Assembly (NCBI RefSeq): GCF_001636055.1
Contig: NZ_CP011789.1
Coordinates: 2,976,001 to 3,040,000 of the forward strand
Direction of reading: 5' to 3'
From: Pseudomonas putida
Lineage (GTDB): Bacteria; Pseudomonadota; Gammaproteobacteria; Pseudomonadales; Pseudomonadaceae
DNA: 64,000 nt
The stretch's first letter is position 1. Every line of letters starts with the position of its first letter. The position numbers were made by a program, and so were the translations under genes. The notes below the pieces were generated by a model. The model saw only the letters and a list, made by a program, of their open reading frames with translations, was not told the origin of the DNA and made no database searches. Of this stretch, positions 26,311-34,915 are shown piece after piece.

Positions 26311-27575
26311 CAGGCAAGGCCTGGCAAGGGCGCACGACGTGCCTGGGGCGCGGCCAACAGCAGGTGGGCAACGCCGATGGCGCGCTCCTCGAAGCCGCCT
26401 TGGCAGTAGCACAAGTAGAATTCCCACAGGCGCTGGAACGTGTCGTCGTAGCCCAGGTCGGCCAGCGCCGTGCGTGCCTGACGCAGGTTTTCCCGCCAAT
26501 GCTGCAGGGTGAGGGCGTAGTCCTGGCCGAAATCTTCCATATGTACAAGGTTCAGCGCGGTGTGCCGGCTGGCGGTATCGAGCATCACGCTCAGCGAAGG
26601 CAGGGCGCCTCCGGGGAAAATGTAGCGCTGGATGAAGTCCACCGAGCGCCGTGCCTGGTCGTAACGTTGGTCGCGAATGGTGATGGCTTGCAGCAGCATC
26701 AGGCCATCGGGCTTGAGCAGCGCGGCGCACTGGCGGAAGTACACCGGCAGATAACGATGGCCTACCGCCTCGATCATCTCGATCGAAACCAATTTGTCGA
26801 AACGGCCTTCCAGGTCGCGGTAGTCCTCGCGAAGTACCGTTATGCGCTGCTCCAGGCCCAGCGCCCGAACGCGGTCCAGGGTATGGCTGTACTGCGCTTC
26901 GGAGAGCGTGGTGGTGGTGACCTTGCAGCCGTATCGGGTGGCGGCGTGAATCGCCAGGGAGCCCCAACCGCAGCCAATTTCCAGCAGGTGATCGTCAGGG
27001 CATAGCTCAAGTTTCTGGCAGATACGCTCCAGCTTGTGCACCTGTGCGTGTTCCAGTGTCTGCCCGGGATGCTCGAACTGGGCTGCCGAATACATCATGG
27101 TGGGGTCCAGTAGTCGCTCGAACAGGGCGTTGCCGAGGTCGTAGTGCGCCAGAATGTTACGCCGGGAACCGCGTTTGCTATTGCGGTTGAGCTGGTGCAA
27201 CAGCCGCAGGGCAGGGCGGCCGAGGCGTGCCAGGCCGCCCTCGAGCGCGTCGAGCACTTCAAGGTTGGCGACGAACAGGCGCGTCACCCGTGCAAGGTCC
27301 GGGCTGCGCCAGTAGCCGTGAATATAGGCTTCGCCGGCACCGATCGAGCCATTGCCGGCGATCAGGCTCCAGGTGGCGTCATCGAGCACCTCCACTTCGG
27401 CCTGCAACGGGCTCTCGGCATCGCCAAAACTCCACTGCTGGCCGTGGCACAGCAGGCGCAAGTGACCGTGGCGCAGCTTGCCCATCCGGGCGAGTACGGC
27501 GCTTCGTGCCAGACCGCCGAGCAACGGCGCAAGGCCGGCGAACTTGCTAACGCTCAGGGTGTGATTCGACATCAT
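26310..27575 (-). CDS. cyclopropane-fatty-acid synthase family methyltransferase
   Basis: A 421-residue SAM-dependent lipid methyltransferase related to Cfa. The N-terminal third is the lipid-binding part. The catalytic part has ILAHYDLGN, MMYSAAQF, the SAM motif LLEIGCGWGS, EMIEAVGH and a conserved YIFPGG. It may be a true Cfa or a UfaM-like enzyme that methylates unsaturated phospholipid chains on the way to furan fatty acids; the company of a flavin oxidase, DUF1365 and SDR favours the second, by inference. The start lies at one of two adjacent ATG codons (27575/27572), inside the end of DUF1365. Confidence 0.88.
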   Translation of the reverse strand: MMSNHTLSVSKFAGLAPLLGGLARSAVLARMGKLRHGHLRLLCHGQQWSFGDAESPLQAEVEVLDDATWSLIAGNGSIGAGEAYIHGYWRSPDLARVTRLFVANLEVLDALEGGLARLGRPALRLLHQLNRNSKRGSRRNILAHYDLGNALFERLLDPTMMYSAAQFEHPGQTLEHAQVHKLERICQKLELCPDDHLLEIGCGWGSLAIHAATRYGCKVTTTTLSEAQYSHTLDRVRALGLEQRITVLREDYRDLEGRFDKLVSIEMIEAVGHRYLPVYFRQCAALLKPDGLMLLQAITIRDQRYDQARRSVDFIQRYIFPGGALPSLSVMLDTASRHTALNLVHMEDFGQDYALTLQHWRENLRQARTALADLGYDDTFQRLWEFYLCYCQGGFEERAIGVAHLLLAAPQARRAPLPGLA

Positions 27576-28356
27576 TCGTGTCCTCGCAGGAGTGGCCGAG
27601 CGCCAAGTGATTCTGGCGGGCAGTGTGGTCATGGATGGGGGTGCGTTTGAACAGCAGGCGCAGTGCTTGCCAGTAGATAGCCGAGAGGGTGCGCAGGCTC
27701 ATCCACGGGAAGGCCAGGATGTATCGATGCAGACTGGTGCGGTCCAAAGGCTGGCGCTGCAAGGCGAGGTCTGCCTTGAACACCGTGCGCTCGTGTTGGT
27801 GGTTCTCCATGTGGATACGTATATGTTGCGCATTCAGGGAGAAGCGAAAGCGATAGTCCATGTCCAGTGGCATGAACGGCGACACATGGAAGGCCTTGGA
27901 TACCGTGAAGGGTGTGCCCAGGTTGTCGTGGACCGGCAGCACGTAGTGGAAGCGTTCACGCCAGGGGGTGTTTCGTACTTCCAGCAGGATCGCCGCCAGG
28001 TTCGCGTCGCGGTCATGGCAGAAATAGAAACTCACCGGGTTGAACGACAGCCCCCAGCAGCGCAATTGCGTGAGCAGGTGGACCGGGCCTTCGGGCATAT
28101 GCCCCGTGGCTTGGTGGACGATCAAGCGCGCGGCCTGTGCCAACGTGTGTCCCTGCTGGGTCAGCGCTGGCAGGTAGTCGGTCTGGCGAAAGCTGAGCGG
28201 TGCCAGGCGCCAGCGCCCTAGCCAGCGTGACAGGCTCATCAGCCAGGTTTGCTCGTCCAGATCCAGGTAGAACATGCCTGTTCGATAGCGGAACGCGTGG
28301 GCGCGCGGCGTCAGGCGATGGTGGCTGATCCAGCCCAGGCAAAGGCTGCTGTTCAC
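27547..28356 (-). CDS. DUF1365 family protein
   Basis: A 269-residue DUF1365 protein. Family marks are HHRLTPRAHAFRYRTGMFYLDLDE, LLTQLRCWGLSFNPVSFYFCHD and KAFHVSPFMPLDMDYRF. The family is always found with an amine-oxidase-like flavoprotein and a Cfa-like enzyme and is presumed to act in modified fatty acid synthesis, but no reaction is proven. The start is GTG 28356, overlapping the flavoprotein stop by 4 bp (GTGA). Its 3' end overlaps the beginning of the Cfa-like gene by 29 bp. Confidence 0.9.
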   Translation of the reverse strand: MNSSLCLGWISHHRLTPRAHAFRYRTGMFYLDLDEQTWLMSLSRWLGRWRLAPLSFRQTDYLPALTQQGHTLAQAARLIVHQATGHMPEGPVHLLTQLRCWGLSFNPVSFYFCHDRDANLAAILLEVRNTPWRERFHYVLPVHDNLGTPFTVSKAFHVSPFMPLDMDYRFRFSLNAQHIRIHMENHQHERTVFKADLALQRQPLDRTSLHRYILAFPWMSLRTLSAIYWQALRLLFKRTPIHDHTARQNHLALGHSCEDTNDVESHPER

Positions 28357-29600
28357 AGTTGCACCCCGAAATGCGCGGCCACCTTCAGCGCACTGACCAC
28401 ACCGTCCTCGTGAAAGCCATTTCCCCAGTAGGCACCACAGAAGTAGCTGTGCTGCTGACCTTGCAGCTCTGACTGCCGAGCCTGCGCCGCGGATGCCGCG
28501 AGGCTGTATTGAGGATGGGCGTACTGAAAGCGGGCAATCACCTGCGCAGGGTCTATCAATGCGGTCTGGTTGAGGCTCACGCAGAAGGTGGTCGGTGCCT
28601 GAATACCTTGCAGGATATTCATGTTGTAGGTCAGCGCGGCGGGAGCCTCCTGTGGGCCTCCCAGGCGGTAGTTCCAGCTCGCCCAGGCGTGCTTGCGGCG
28701 CGGCAGCAGGCGGGTGTCGGTGTGCAGTACGACGTCGTTACTGGCGTAGCCGATGGCCCCGAGCACGGCACGCTCCCGTGCGCTGGGGCTTTCCAGCATT
28801 GCCAGGGCCTGGTCGCTATGGCAGGCAAACACCACATTGTCGAAGCGTTCGGTGCCGGCCGCGCTCACCACGGTTACCCCACCTTCGTCGCGGCTGACCC
28901 GGTGAACCTTGCAGTCAAGGCGGATGTGCTCAGCGAAGGGGCGGCACAGTGGCGCGATGTAGCTGCTCGAACCACCGTTGATGACCCGCCACTGTGGACG
29001 GTGGTTGACCGACAGCAGGCCGTGGTTGCGACAGAAGCGGACGAAGAACTCGAGGGGGAAGTGGAGCATGTCGGCGCGGGACATCGACCAGATGGCCGAT
29101 CCCATCGGCACGATATAGTGGTCGATGAAGCGCTGCCCATAGCCCTGTGCCTGAAGGTAGCTACCCAGCTTGGTGCTGGCATCGATACGCTGGTTGTCCA
29201 GGTCGGACAGTGCCTGGCGGTTGAAGCGCAGAATATCCCGCAGCATTCCCCAGAACCCTGGGGAGATCAGGTTGCGGCGTTGTGCGAACAGTGTGTTCAG
29301 GTCGTGGCCGTTGTACTCGAGGCCTGTGGCCGGGTCATGCACGGAAAAACTCATTTCGGTGGGCTGTGAGGTGACCTTGAGCTGGTCGAGCAGCCGAATG
29401 AAGTTGGGGTAGGTCCAGTCGTTGAACACGATGAAGCCGGTGTCTATTGCATGGCGCTGGCCCTTCCAGACCACATCGAGGGTGTGGGTGTGGCCACCGA
29501 TCCAGCGCTCGGCTTCGAAAACCGTGACCTGGTGGTTGCGTGACAGCAGATGGGCGCAGGTCAGCCCGGCGATGCCGCTGCCGATGATTGCTATACGCAT
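28353..29600 (-). CDS. FAD-dependent amine oxidase-like protein
   Basis: A 415-residue flavoprotein. The N-terminal Rossmann motif IAIIGSGIAGLTCAHLL and the following VFEAERWIGGHTHT bind FAD. The C-terminal GAYWGNGFHEDGVVSAL is the second FAD contact. In light and singlet-oxygen regulons of other bacteria such proteins accompany DUF1365 and Cfa-like enzymes and are linked to furan or cyclopropane lipid formation. The substrate here is inferred, not shown. The start is 3 bp downstream of the SDR stop region, within one operon. Confidence 0.9.
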   Translation of the reverse strand: MRIAIIGSGIAGLTCAHLLSRNHQVTVFEAERWIGGHTHTLDVVWKGQRHAIDTGFIVFNDWTYPNFIRLLDQLKVTSQPTEMSFSVHDPATGLEYNGHDLNTLFAQRRNLISPGFWGMLRDILRFNRQALSDLDNQRIDASTKLGSYLQAQGYGQRFIDHYIVPMGSAIWSMSRADMLHFPLEFFVRFCRNHGLLSVNHRPQWRVINGGSSSYIAPLCRPFAEHIRLDCKVHRVSRDEGGVTVVSAAGTERFDNVVFACHSDQALAMLESPSARERAVLGAIGYASNDVVLHTDTRLLPRRKHAWASWNYRLGGPQEAPAALTYNMNILQGIQAPTTFCVSLNQTALIDPAQVIARFQYAHPQYSLAASAAQARQSELQGQQHSYFCGAYWGNGFHEDGVVSALKVAAHFGVQL

Positions 29601-29603
29601 GAA

Positions 29604-30359
29604 TCAACCTTCCTGTTCATGACGGGCGAGGCGTTGCCCCAGGGCCAGACGCAGGCGCGCCGGTAGCGCACCGAGCAGGCGCAATACACAGGTGAAAAGA
29701 CCGGGGAAGTTGATTTCCACGGGGCGGTGGGGCAAGCGCCTGGCGATGTGTCGGGCGGCGCGCTGCGCACTCCACAGCTGCGGCATGGGGAAATCGTTGC
29801 GGCGTGTCAGGGGGGTGTCGACAAAGCCGGGGCTGACCAAGGTGACCGCAATACCCTCGCGAGCCAGGTCGATCCGCTGTGACTCCATCAAGTAGCGCAC
29901 CGCGGCCTTGGAGGCGCCGTAGGCACCGGCGCGGGGCAACGCCAGCCAGGTCACCGAACTGCCCATCACCACCAGGTGAGGGCGCTCGCCCTTGCGAAGC
30001 AGGGGCAGTGCCGATGCCAGGCAGTAGGCGACACTGAGCAGGTTGGTGCGCATCACGCGCTCGACCAGCGCCGGATCGAACTGCCCCGGCTCCAGGTATT
30101 CGCAGGTGCCGGCATTGAAAATGGCCATGTCCAGCCCGCCCCAGGCCTGCTCGATCCGCGCGGCGATCGCGGCGATATCCTCAGGGTTGCCAAGATCGCC
30201 GATGGCCAGCAGTACCTGCCCAGGAAACTGTTCGGCCAGGGGTGCAAGGCGATCGGCCTGGCGTGCGCCCAGGGCCACTTGATGGCCTTGCTCCAGCAGG
30301 ATGCGAGCGAGCTCGGCACCGATACCGCTGCTGGCGCCGGTCAACCAGCAGCGGCTCAT
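29604..30359 (-). CDS. SDR-family oxidoreductase of the light operon
   Basis: A 251-residue classical SDR: CWLTGASSGIGAELA at the N-terminus, FNAGTCEY, and the catalytic AYGASKAAV. Without an extended N-terminus it differs from the SDRs at 1042 and 40611. A hydrophobic patch, FTCVLRLLGALPARLRLALG, near the C-terminus may contact the membrane. The stop of the NTF2-like gene overlaps its ATG by 4 bp. The position beside the flavoprotein and Cfa genes suggests a lipid-derived carbonyl or alcohol substrate. Confidence 0.88.
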   Translation of the reverse strand: MSRCWLTGASSGIGAELARILLEQGHQVALGARQADRLAPLAEQFPGQVLLAIGDLGNPEDIAAIAARIEQAWGGLDMAIFNAGTCEYLEPGQFDPALVERVMRTNLLSVAYCLASALPLLRKGERPHLVVMGSSVTWLALPRAGAYGASKAAVRYLMESQRIDLAREGIAVTLVSPGFVDTPLTRRNDFPMPQLWSAQRAARHIARRLPHRPVEINFPGLFTCVLRLLGALPARLRLALGQRLARHEQEG

Positions 30360-30778
30360 GCCAGCCTGCCTTTGAGCCAGCGAATGGCGCCGCCCATGAT
30401 GGGAAGGTGTTCATAAATGAGGGCGCCGGCGTCGAAATAGTCCTGGTGAAAATGCACACGGTCGCGCCAGTGCAGGCAACTGCAACCTTGCAACGAGATC
30501 TGCCGCCCGCTGGCCAGGCGTGGGTGGCGGAACTGCAGGGTCCAGCGCAGGTAACCCTGTCCGGGACTCACCTCGTCGGCGCTGAGAAAGGCATAGCGGA
30601 TATCGGTGGCGTTGGCGTACAGCTGCTCGAAATAGGCTCGCAGCGCTGGCAGGCCCTGTATGTGGTGCAGAGGGTCGCGAAAAGTGATGTCTTCGCTGTA
30701 CAGGTTTTCCAGCGTGCCGAGGTTAGCCCCATCGAGGCTGGCGAAGCGCTCGGCGAATTGCTGTAGGTATGCTGACAT
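30356..30778 (-). CDS. NTF2/SnoaL-like protein
   Basis: A 140-residue NTF2-fold protein: a helical start (MSAYLQQFAERFASLDG), then TLENLYSEDITFRDPLHHIQG, typical of SnoaL-like domains that act as small cyclases or ligand-binding proteins. It is the first gene of the - strand light operon and lies directly downstream of two LitR-type operators. The ATG of the next gene overlaps its stop. Its role within the lipid pathway is unknown. Confidence 0.82.
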   Translation of the reverse strand: MSAYLQQFAERFASLDGANLGTLENLYSEDITFRDPLHHIQGLPALRAYFEQLYANATDIRYAFLSADEVSPGQGYLRWTLQFRHPRLASGRQISLQGCSCLHWRDRVHFHQDYFDAGALIYEHLPIMGGAIRWLKGRLA

Positions 30779-30796
30779 GTGGGCTCCAGGAAATCC

Positions 30797-30820
30797 TGTA
30801 CAAAATATATTTGTTGTACA
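30797..30820 (-). promoter_or_regulatory. LitR-type operator TGTACA-N12-TGTACA (proximal)
   Basis: Perfect TGTACA at 30797-30802 and 30815-30820 with 12 bases between, 19 bp before the start of the NTF2-like gene on the - strand. Same spacing as the site at 22744-22767. Confidence 0.75.
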
Positions 30821-30847
30821 GGTATAGCTGAAGCGCCGAGATTAATC

Positions 30848-30871
30848 TATACAGATTGAGGGCTGTGTATA
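30848..30871 (-). promoter_or_regulatory. LitR-type operator TATACA-N12-TGTATA (distal)
   Basis: TATACA at 30848-30853 and TGTATA at 30866-30871, again 12 bases apart. It fits the relaxed T(G/A)TACA form and lies between the proximal operator and the stop of the LOV gene. Two sites suggest cooperative or stronger repression of the - strand operon. Confidence 0.6.
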
Positions 30872-30879
30872 GCTTTTTT

Positions 30880-31326
30880 TTAGCGCTTGTCCTGGCCGAG
30901 CTGGCGGCGCAAGCGGGCCACTTCGGCCTCGAGCTCGCGCACCTTTTCTTCGGCGCAAACCTGCGCTGTCACATCGCGCTGGATGCCGATGTAGTAGGTT
31001 AGCTGGTCTGCCTCGTTGTACACGGGCGAGATGGACAATTCGTTCCAGAACAGGCTTCCATCCTTGCGATAGTTGCGTAGCACCTCGCGGCAGGGGCGGC
31101 CTTCACGGATCGCATCGCGGATGCTTGCGAGGCCTTCCTGGTCATGATTCTCGCCCTGCAGAAAACGGCAATCCTGATAGAGGATGTCGTCGGCGTAATA
31201 GCCGGTCAGTCGCTCGAAAGCGGGGTTGACGTAGATGAGGATGCTGTCGTTGCCCTCTTGCTCGGCAACGACGATGCCATCGTTCGAATGCTCGACCATC
31301 AGTTGAAGGAGTTTCGCGGTGATCAT
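30880..31326 (-). CDS. short LOV blue-light photoreceptor (PpSB2-LOV-like)
   Basis: A 148-residue single-domain LOV protein. The flavin-binding core holds ILYQDCRFLQGENHDQ, whose Cys53 forms the light-induced FMN adduct, and NYRKDGSLFWNELSISP with the FMN-contacting Asn, then YYIGIQRDVT. A C-terminal helix (AEEKVRELEAEVARLRRQL) should form the dimerising coiled coil. It closely resembles the short LOV proteins of P. putida. ATG 31326 was preferred (AGGTGG upstream) although GTG 31335 is possible. It is divergent from the MerR gene, its presumed partner. Confidence 0.93.
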   Translation of the reverse strand: MITAKLLQLMVEHSNDGIVVAEQEGNDSILIYVNPAFERLTGYYADDILYQDCRFLQGENHDQEGLASIRDAIREGRPCREVLRNYRKDGSLFWNELSISPVYNEADQLTYYIGIQRDVTAQVCAEEKVRELEAEVARLRRQLGQDKR

Positions 31327-31479
31327 AGGGCCCACCTACAGGCGTTTTATATGCGAGATGCGCAGATTGCTTCTGTGTGGAAGACCTCGGCGCCGTTGGT
31401 TGCATGATGGACCATGGAGGCTCGCCGCAGAAAGTCCATATGAGTTTAGAATGCTCGATCTCCCGGATATTCTCTGATT

Positions 31480-32367
31480 ATGACTGACACCACCCCACCC
31501 GATTTGCTACCCATGCGCGATGTGGTCAGCTTGACCGGCATCAACCCGGTCACGTTGCGCGCCTGGGAGCGGCGCCATGGGTTGATACGCCCGCAGCGCA
31601 CCGAGGGCGGCCATCGTTTGTACACCGCCCGGGATGTGCAACGCATACGCGACATCCTGCGCTGGACTGCCAACGGCCTGCCTATCAGCAAGGTCGGCGA
31701 CAGGCTCACCGGCCGGCCTGAGGCGCCAGTGCAGCAGGCCTCGGCCTTCGACGAATGGCGAGACGCTGTGGTGCGTGCATCCGAGGCATTCGATGCACAG
31801 GCGTTGGAGGGGATTCATGGCCAGTTGTTCACCCTGTTCCCCAAGACCTCCGTGCTGCGCGAAGTGCTGATGCCGGTTTGGTACGAGTTGGCTTCAGGGG
31901 CTGCTCCAGGCCGGCGTAGCCAATGGCTGTTTCTCGATACGTTCCTGCGTGCCCGCTTGCTGGCGCGCCTGCACTTGAATCAGATCCCCGCGCCGCGGGT
32001 GCTGCTGGCAAGCACCGAGGGGCTGGCTGAATTCGAGGTGCTGTGCGCTGGGCTGATGTTGAGCAGCGAGCAACAGCGCATCGACGTATTGGGCTGCGGA
32101 CAGTCGTTGGAAGAGTTGCCGTTGCTCTGCACCGCCATGCAGCCTGCGGCGCTGGTGATAAAAGTCCAGGCGCCGGTGAGCCCCGCCTTGGCCAGGCGCT
32201 TGCGTACCTTGCAGATGGACATTGCCTGCCCGCTGGCCTTGGTTGGCGAGGGGTTGGCTGATTCGCTGCATGCGTTGAGCGGAATCCCGTTATGCCTGCT
32301 GGACGAGGGAGGCGTTGACGCTGCGCGCAGGCTGAGTGCGTTGCACCGTGGCGCGCTTGACCTTTAA
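31480..32367 (+). CDS. MerR-family regulator, class II LitR/PplR-like
   Basis: A 295-residue regulator. The N-terminal MerR winged helix is clear (VVSLTGINPVTLRAWERRHG, then EGGHRLYTARDVQRI). The rest matches the cobalamin-binding half of CarH/LitR proteins in length, but the B12 ligands look lost: in the helical bundle the usual W-x9-EH is replaced (VWYELASGAAPGRRSQW), and no DxHxxG is seen after VLLASTEG. That is the class II pattern, where light is sensed through a LOV protein. It should repress the two operons with TGTACA-N12-TGTACA sites. Confidence 0.9.
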   Translation: MTDTTPPDLLPMRDVVSLTGINPVTLRAWERRHGLIRPQRTEGGHRLYTARDVQRIRDILRWTANGLPISKVGDRLTGRPEAPVQQASAFDEWRDAVVRASEAFDAQALEGIHGQLFTLFPKTSVLREVLMPVWYELASGAAPGRRSQWLFLDTFLRARLLARLHLNQIPAPRVLLASTEGLAEFEVLCAGLMLSSEQQRIDVLGCGQSLEELPLLCTAMQPAALVIKVQAPVSPALARRLRTLQMDIACPLALVGEGLADSLHALSGIPLCLLDEGGVDAARRLSALHRGALDL

Positions 32368-32388
32368 CGGGTCTGGGCTCCAAACATG

Positions 32389-32414
32389 GAACTTTGCCCC
32401 ACGGATTGGCTTCC
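32389..32414 (+). promoter_or_regulatory. AlgU/RpoE-like promoter
   Basis: GAACTT at 32389-32394, 17-bp spacer, TCC at 32412. It lies about 32 bp before the ATG at 32446 of a 53-residue protein. The spacer starts TGCCC, as in the sites at 17518 and 48134. Confidence 0.55.
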
Positions 32415-32445
32415 CTTGTTCAAAGGCCAAGCTGAGGAGAGCAGC

Positions 32446-32607
32446 ATGAAAAAAGAGACCCAGACTCAAAAGCCGGGGACGCAGACCGGGACCCAGGGGG
32501 AGGAGGAGCGAGACAACGACGCCCATCGTCCGGACGGATCTACCGGTACATCACATGACTCGACGGCGCAAAAAACGGCCCGTGATCATGGTCAGCACAA
32601 ACGCTGA
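32446..32607 (+). CDS. small hydrophilic protein, 53 aa
   Basis: A very hydrophilic protein starting MKKETQTQKPGTQTGTQG, rich in Thr, Gln, Asp and His, without hydrophobic core; probably disordered. AGGAGAGC precedes the ATG. It sits between an AlgU-like promoter and a strong hairpin at 32628-32652, so it forms a complete monocistronic unit. Function unknown; likely a stress-induced small protein. Confidence 0.65.
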   Translation: MKKETQTQKPGTQTGTQGEEERDNDAHRPDGSTGTSHDSTAQKTARDHGQHKR

Positions 32608-32627
32608 AACTGCCACCCGACAGGGTT

Positions 32628-32652
32628 GAGGCTCGCCACGCTGGCGAGCCTC
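32628..32652 (+). terminator. strong hairpin after the 53-aa gene
   Basis: GAGGCTCGCC (32628-32637), 5-bp loop, GGCGAGCCTC (32643-32652): a perfect 10-bp stem. No run of T follows, so it may stabilise the transcript end rather than act as a classical intrinsic terminator. Confidence 0.55.
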
Positions 32653-32778
32653 TGGGGCGGAGCAGGGAAATCGCAGGTGAGACGTCAATTCAATGGAATT
32701 CTCGGTCCCATCGCCTGTTCTACCGGACTCAGCTCCTGGCTCATCTCGTAGCTCGGACCCCACTTTCCGGAGCAGCGA

Positions 32779-33303
32779 ATGCCTCGAATCATTACCCCAA
32801 CCACCCCTGAACACGAGATCAACGAGCACAATGCGAGGATGTTTGGCTCTCCCAAGGAGCGCCTGGACTTCTACCGCCGCGAGATCCAGTACGAAACCAG
32901 CATCCTGGCCAATCGCACGGATGCCTACCTGGCGGCGCAATCATTCCTGGTCATCGCGTTCGTTTCTTCCATGGGCAACCTCAATCAAGGGTGGGGCGAA
33001 ATGTTCACCCTGATCGTGCCGGCGTTCCTTGCCTTGCTCGGGGTATTGAGCTCGCTCAACGCCTGGCCTGGCATCCGGGCTGCGTACAACATCATCGATC
33101 ACTGGCAGCTCAAGCAAAGCCACCTGCTGCGCAGCGAGCCGTTGATGGGGTTGGCCTACGACGAGTCGCCGCTGTTCTCCGAGGCAGAGACCTCTCGTGC
33201 AGGGCATCGAAAATCACTGCTGTTTTCGTTACGCACGCCGTGGATCTTTCTGGTCTTCTGGGTGCTGCTGGGTAGCTACTCGGTCTACATCCAACTGGCC
33301 TGA
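32779..33303 (+). CDS. membrane protein of unknown function, 174 aa
   Basis: A 174-residue protein with an N-terminal charged cytosolic part (KERLDFYRREIQYETSIL), two adjacent membrane segments (FLVIAFVSSMG and FTLIVPAFLALLGVLSSL), a charged loop, and a third segment near the end (WIFLVFWVLLGSYSVYIQL). I do not recognise a characterised family. GGAGCAGCGA lies before ATG 32779. It stands alone between the 53-residue gene and a convergent small gene, so context gives no hint. Confidence 0.72.
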   Translation: MPRIITPTTPEHEINEHNARMFGSPKERLDFYRREIQYETSILANRTDAYLAAQSFLVIAFVSSMGNLNQGWGEMFTLIVPAFLALLGVLSSLNAWPGIRAAYNIIDHWQLKQSHLLRSEPLMGLAYDESPLFSEAETSRAGHRKSLLFSLRTPWIFLVFWVLLGSYSVYIQLA

Positions 33304-33393
33304 GCGCGTCGATCCTGGACGTTCGGTTCGAGCATCCAGGGCTCGACGCGGGCTCAGCGGGCGAGGTGTGCCGTAGCGCCAACCTCAGTAACG

Positions 33394-33627
33394 TCAGCCT
33401 TTGCTGTGCTCGTCAGAAGTGGGCCCGGTGCCTCGCTTGATGCCTCGTGGGCCAGCAACGCCCCAGATCCCCAGACCCACGAGCGGTAGCGCCAGGATCA
33501 GCAGGGCCCAGGCCGCTTTGACGGCATCCGTCTTGTCGCTCCTGAACACGCTGACGATGGCCCACAGGTCGATGAGTAGAAGAATTGCCGCCACGGCAAT
33601 CCAGAAGTAACTGGCTAAACCGTTCAT
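33394..33627 (-). CDS. PLDc_N-type small membrane protein
   Basis: A 77-residue protein with two membrane segments: ASYFWIAVAAILLLIDLWAIVSVF and AAWALLILALPLVGLGIWGVAG. The spacing with SDKTDAVKAAWALLILALP and PLVGLGIW fits the phospholipase-D-nuclease N-terminal domain seen as a free-standing protein. Function unknown. It lies 13 bp after the alcohol dehydrogenase stop on the same strand and is probably co-transcribed from the AlgU-like promoter at 34915. Confidence 0.75.
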   Translation of the reverse strand: MNGLASYFWIAVAAILLLIDLWAIVSVFRSDKTDAVKAAWALLILALPLVGLGIWGVAGPRGIKRGTGPTSDEHSKG

Positions 33628-33640
33628 GACCTTGCCTCCT

Positions 33641-34843
33641 CTACACGTAGTCAGGGCCCAGGGTGCCCGCCGCAGCGCCTGGCACGAGGATGACCTTGCG
33701 GCAGTTGTCCTGCTTCTGATCGAAGATCTTGTATCCCATCGCCGCCTCCTCGAGCGCCAGGCGGTGGGTGACGATCAGTTCCGGTTGCAGGCGTCCTGCT
33801 TCGATGTGCTGCAGCAGTTCTGGCAGGTATTTCTGGACATGGGTCTGACCCATCTTGAAGGTGAGGCCCTTGTCGAAGGCGTCGCCGAACATGAAGGCGT
33901 GGATGAAGCCGGCGTACACACCGGGGACGCTGACAACCCCGCCACGGCGAACCGCAGCAATGCTCTGGCGTAGCGCCTTGCCACTGCTGCCTTCGATTTT
34001 CAGCGCTGTCATCACCGTTTCTGCAGTGCTGCCCTTGGCCTCGAAGCCGACCGCGTCGATCACGGCATCCACGCCGCGCATGCCAGGTGTCTGACGGATG
34101 ATGCTGTCTGCAGGGTCGTCGTCCTGCTCGAAGTTGATGGGTATGACTCCGTAGGCCTCCTGGGCATACGCCAGGCGGTAATCGTTGTCGTCGACCATGA
34201 AGATGGTCTGGGCGCCGAGCATCCGCGCGCAGGCAGCACTCAACAAGCCCACTGGCCCGGCCCCGTAGATAGCCACTGACGAACCCTGGCCGATGTCGGC
34301 ATTGATCACCGCCTGCCAGGCGGTCGGCAGAATGTCGGAAAGAAACAGCACCTTGTCATCGGCAAGGTTCGTGGGCACTTTGAACGGGCCGACATTACCT
34401 TTGGGCACCCTGACATAGTCGGCTTGGCCGCCAGGGATACCGCCATACAGATGGCTGTATCCGAACAAGGCAGCTCCTGGGGGAATGCTTTTTTTGTTGA
34501 TGATCGCGCCGCGCCCGGTGTTGGTAGTCTCGCAAGCCGCGAACAGATCGTGCTGACAGAAGAAGCAACTGCCGCAGGCGATCACGAAGGGGATCACGAC
34601 GCGATCGCCGATCTTCAGATTGGTAACGGCACTGCCGGTGTCCTCGACGATACCCATGAACTCGTGCCCGAAAATATCGCCCGCTTCGGTTTGCGGGATT
34701 TTGCCTCGATAGAGGTGCAAATCGGAGCCGCAGATGGCGGTGGCGGTCACCTTGAGGATGATGTCGTCTTGTTCCTGGATGATGGGATCAGGGACGTTAT
34801 CGACCCTGACGTCGTGTGCTCCGTGGTAGGTCAATGCTCTCAT
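33641..34843 (-). CDS. zinc-dependent alcohol dehydrogenase (MDR family)
   Basis: A 400-residue medium-chain dehydrogenase close to the formaldehyde-dehydrogenase-like group. Catalytic zinc ligands are in [13 protein letters not shown] and GHEFMGIV; structural zinc cysteines are in [16 protein letters not shown]. The coenzyme motif is [14 protein letters not shown]. The substrate is unknown. ATG 34843 follows GCAGGAGCAGACACTC, which supports it over the frame start at 34867. An AlgU-like promoter lies about 45 bp upstream, so stress induction is likely. Confidence 0.9.
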   Translation of the reverse strand: MRALTYHGAHDVRVDNVPDPIIQEQDDIILKVTATAICGSDLHLYRGKIPQTEAGDIFGHEFMGIVEDTGSAVTNLKIGDRVVIPFVIACGSCFFCQHDLFAACETTNTGRGAIINKKSIPPGAALFGYSHLYGGIPGGQADYVRVPKGNVGPFKVPTNLADDKVLFLSDILPTAWQAVINADIGQGSSVAIYGAGPVGLLSAACARMLGAQTIFMVDDNDYRLAYAQEAYGVIPINFEQDDDPADSIIRQTPGMRGVDAVIDAVGFEAKGSTAETVMTALKIEGSSGKALRQSIAAVRRGGVVSVPGVYAGFIHAFMFGDAFDKGLTFKMGQTHVQKYLPELLQHIEAGRLQPELIVTHRLALEEAAMGYKIFDQKQDNCRKVILVPGAAAGTLGPDYV

Positions 34844-34887
34844 GAGTGTCTGCTCCTGCAAGTGCATGTTTGCGTGGTAGGTATGCA

Positions 34888-34915
34888 GGGGAAGCCATGA
34901 CAGTCAGCAAAGTTC
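34888..34915 (-). promoter_or_regulatory. AlgU/RpoE-like promoter of the alcohol dehydrogenase
   Basis: On the - strand GAACTT at 34915-34910, 17-bp spacer, TCCCC at 34892-34888, followed by TGCATACC. The same tail (CTTCCCCTGCATACC) occurs in the promoter at 48134, so these two sites share more than the sigma core. Confidence 0.55.

Noticed and set aside
34144..34900. ORFs on the + strand opposite the alcohol dehydrogenase
   Set aside because: No ribosome sites and no recognisable domain; the - strand gene has full zinc and coenzyme motifs.
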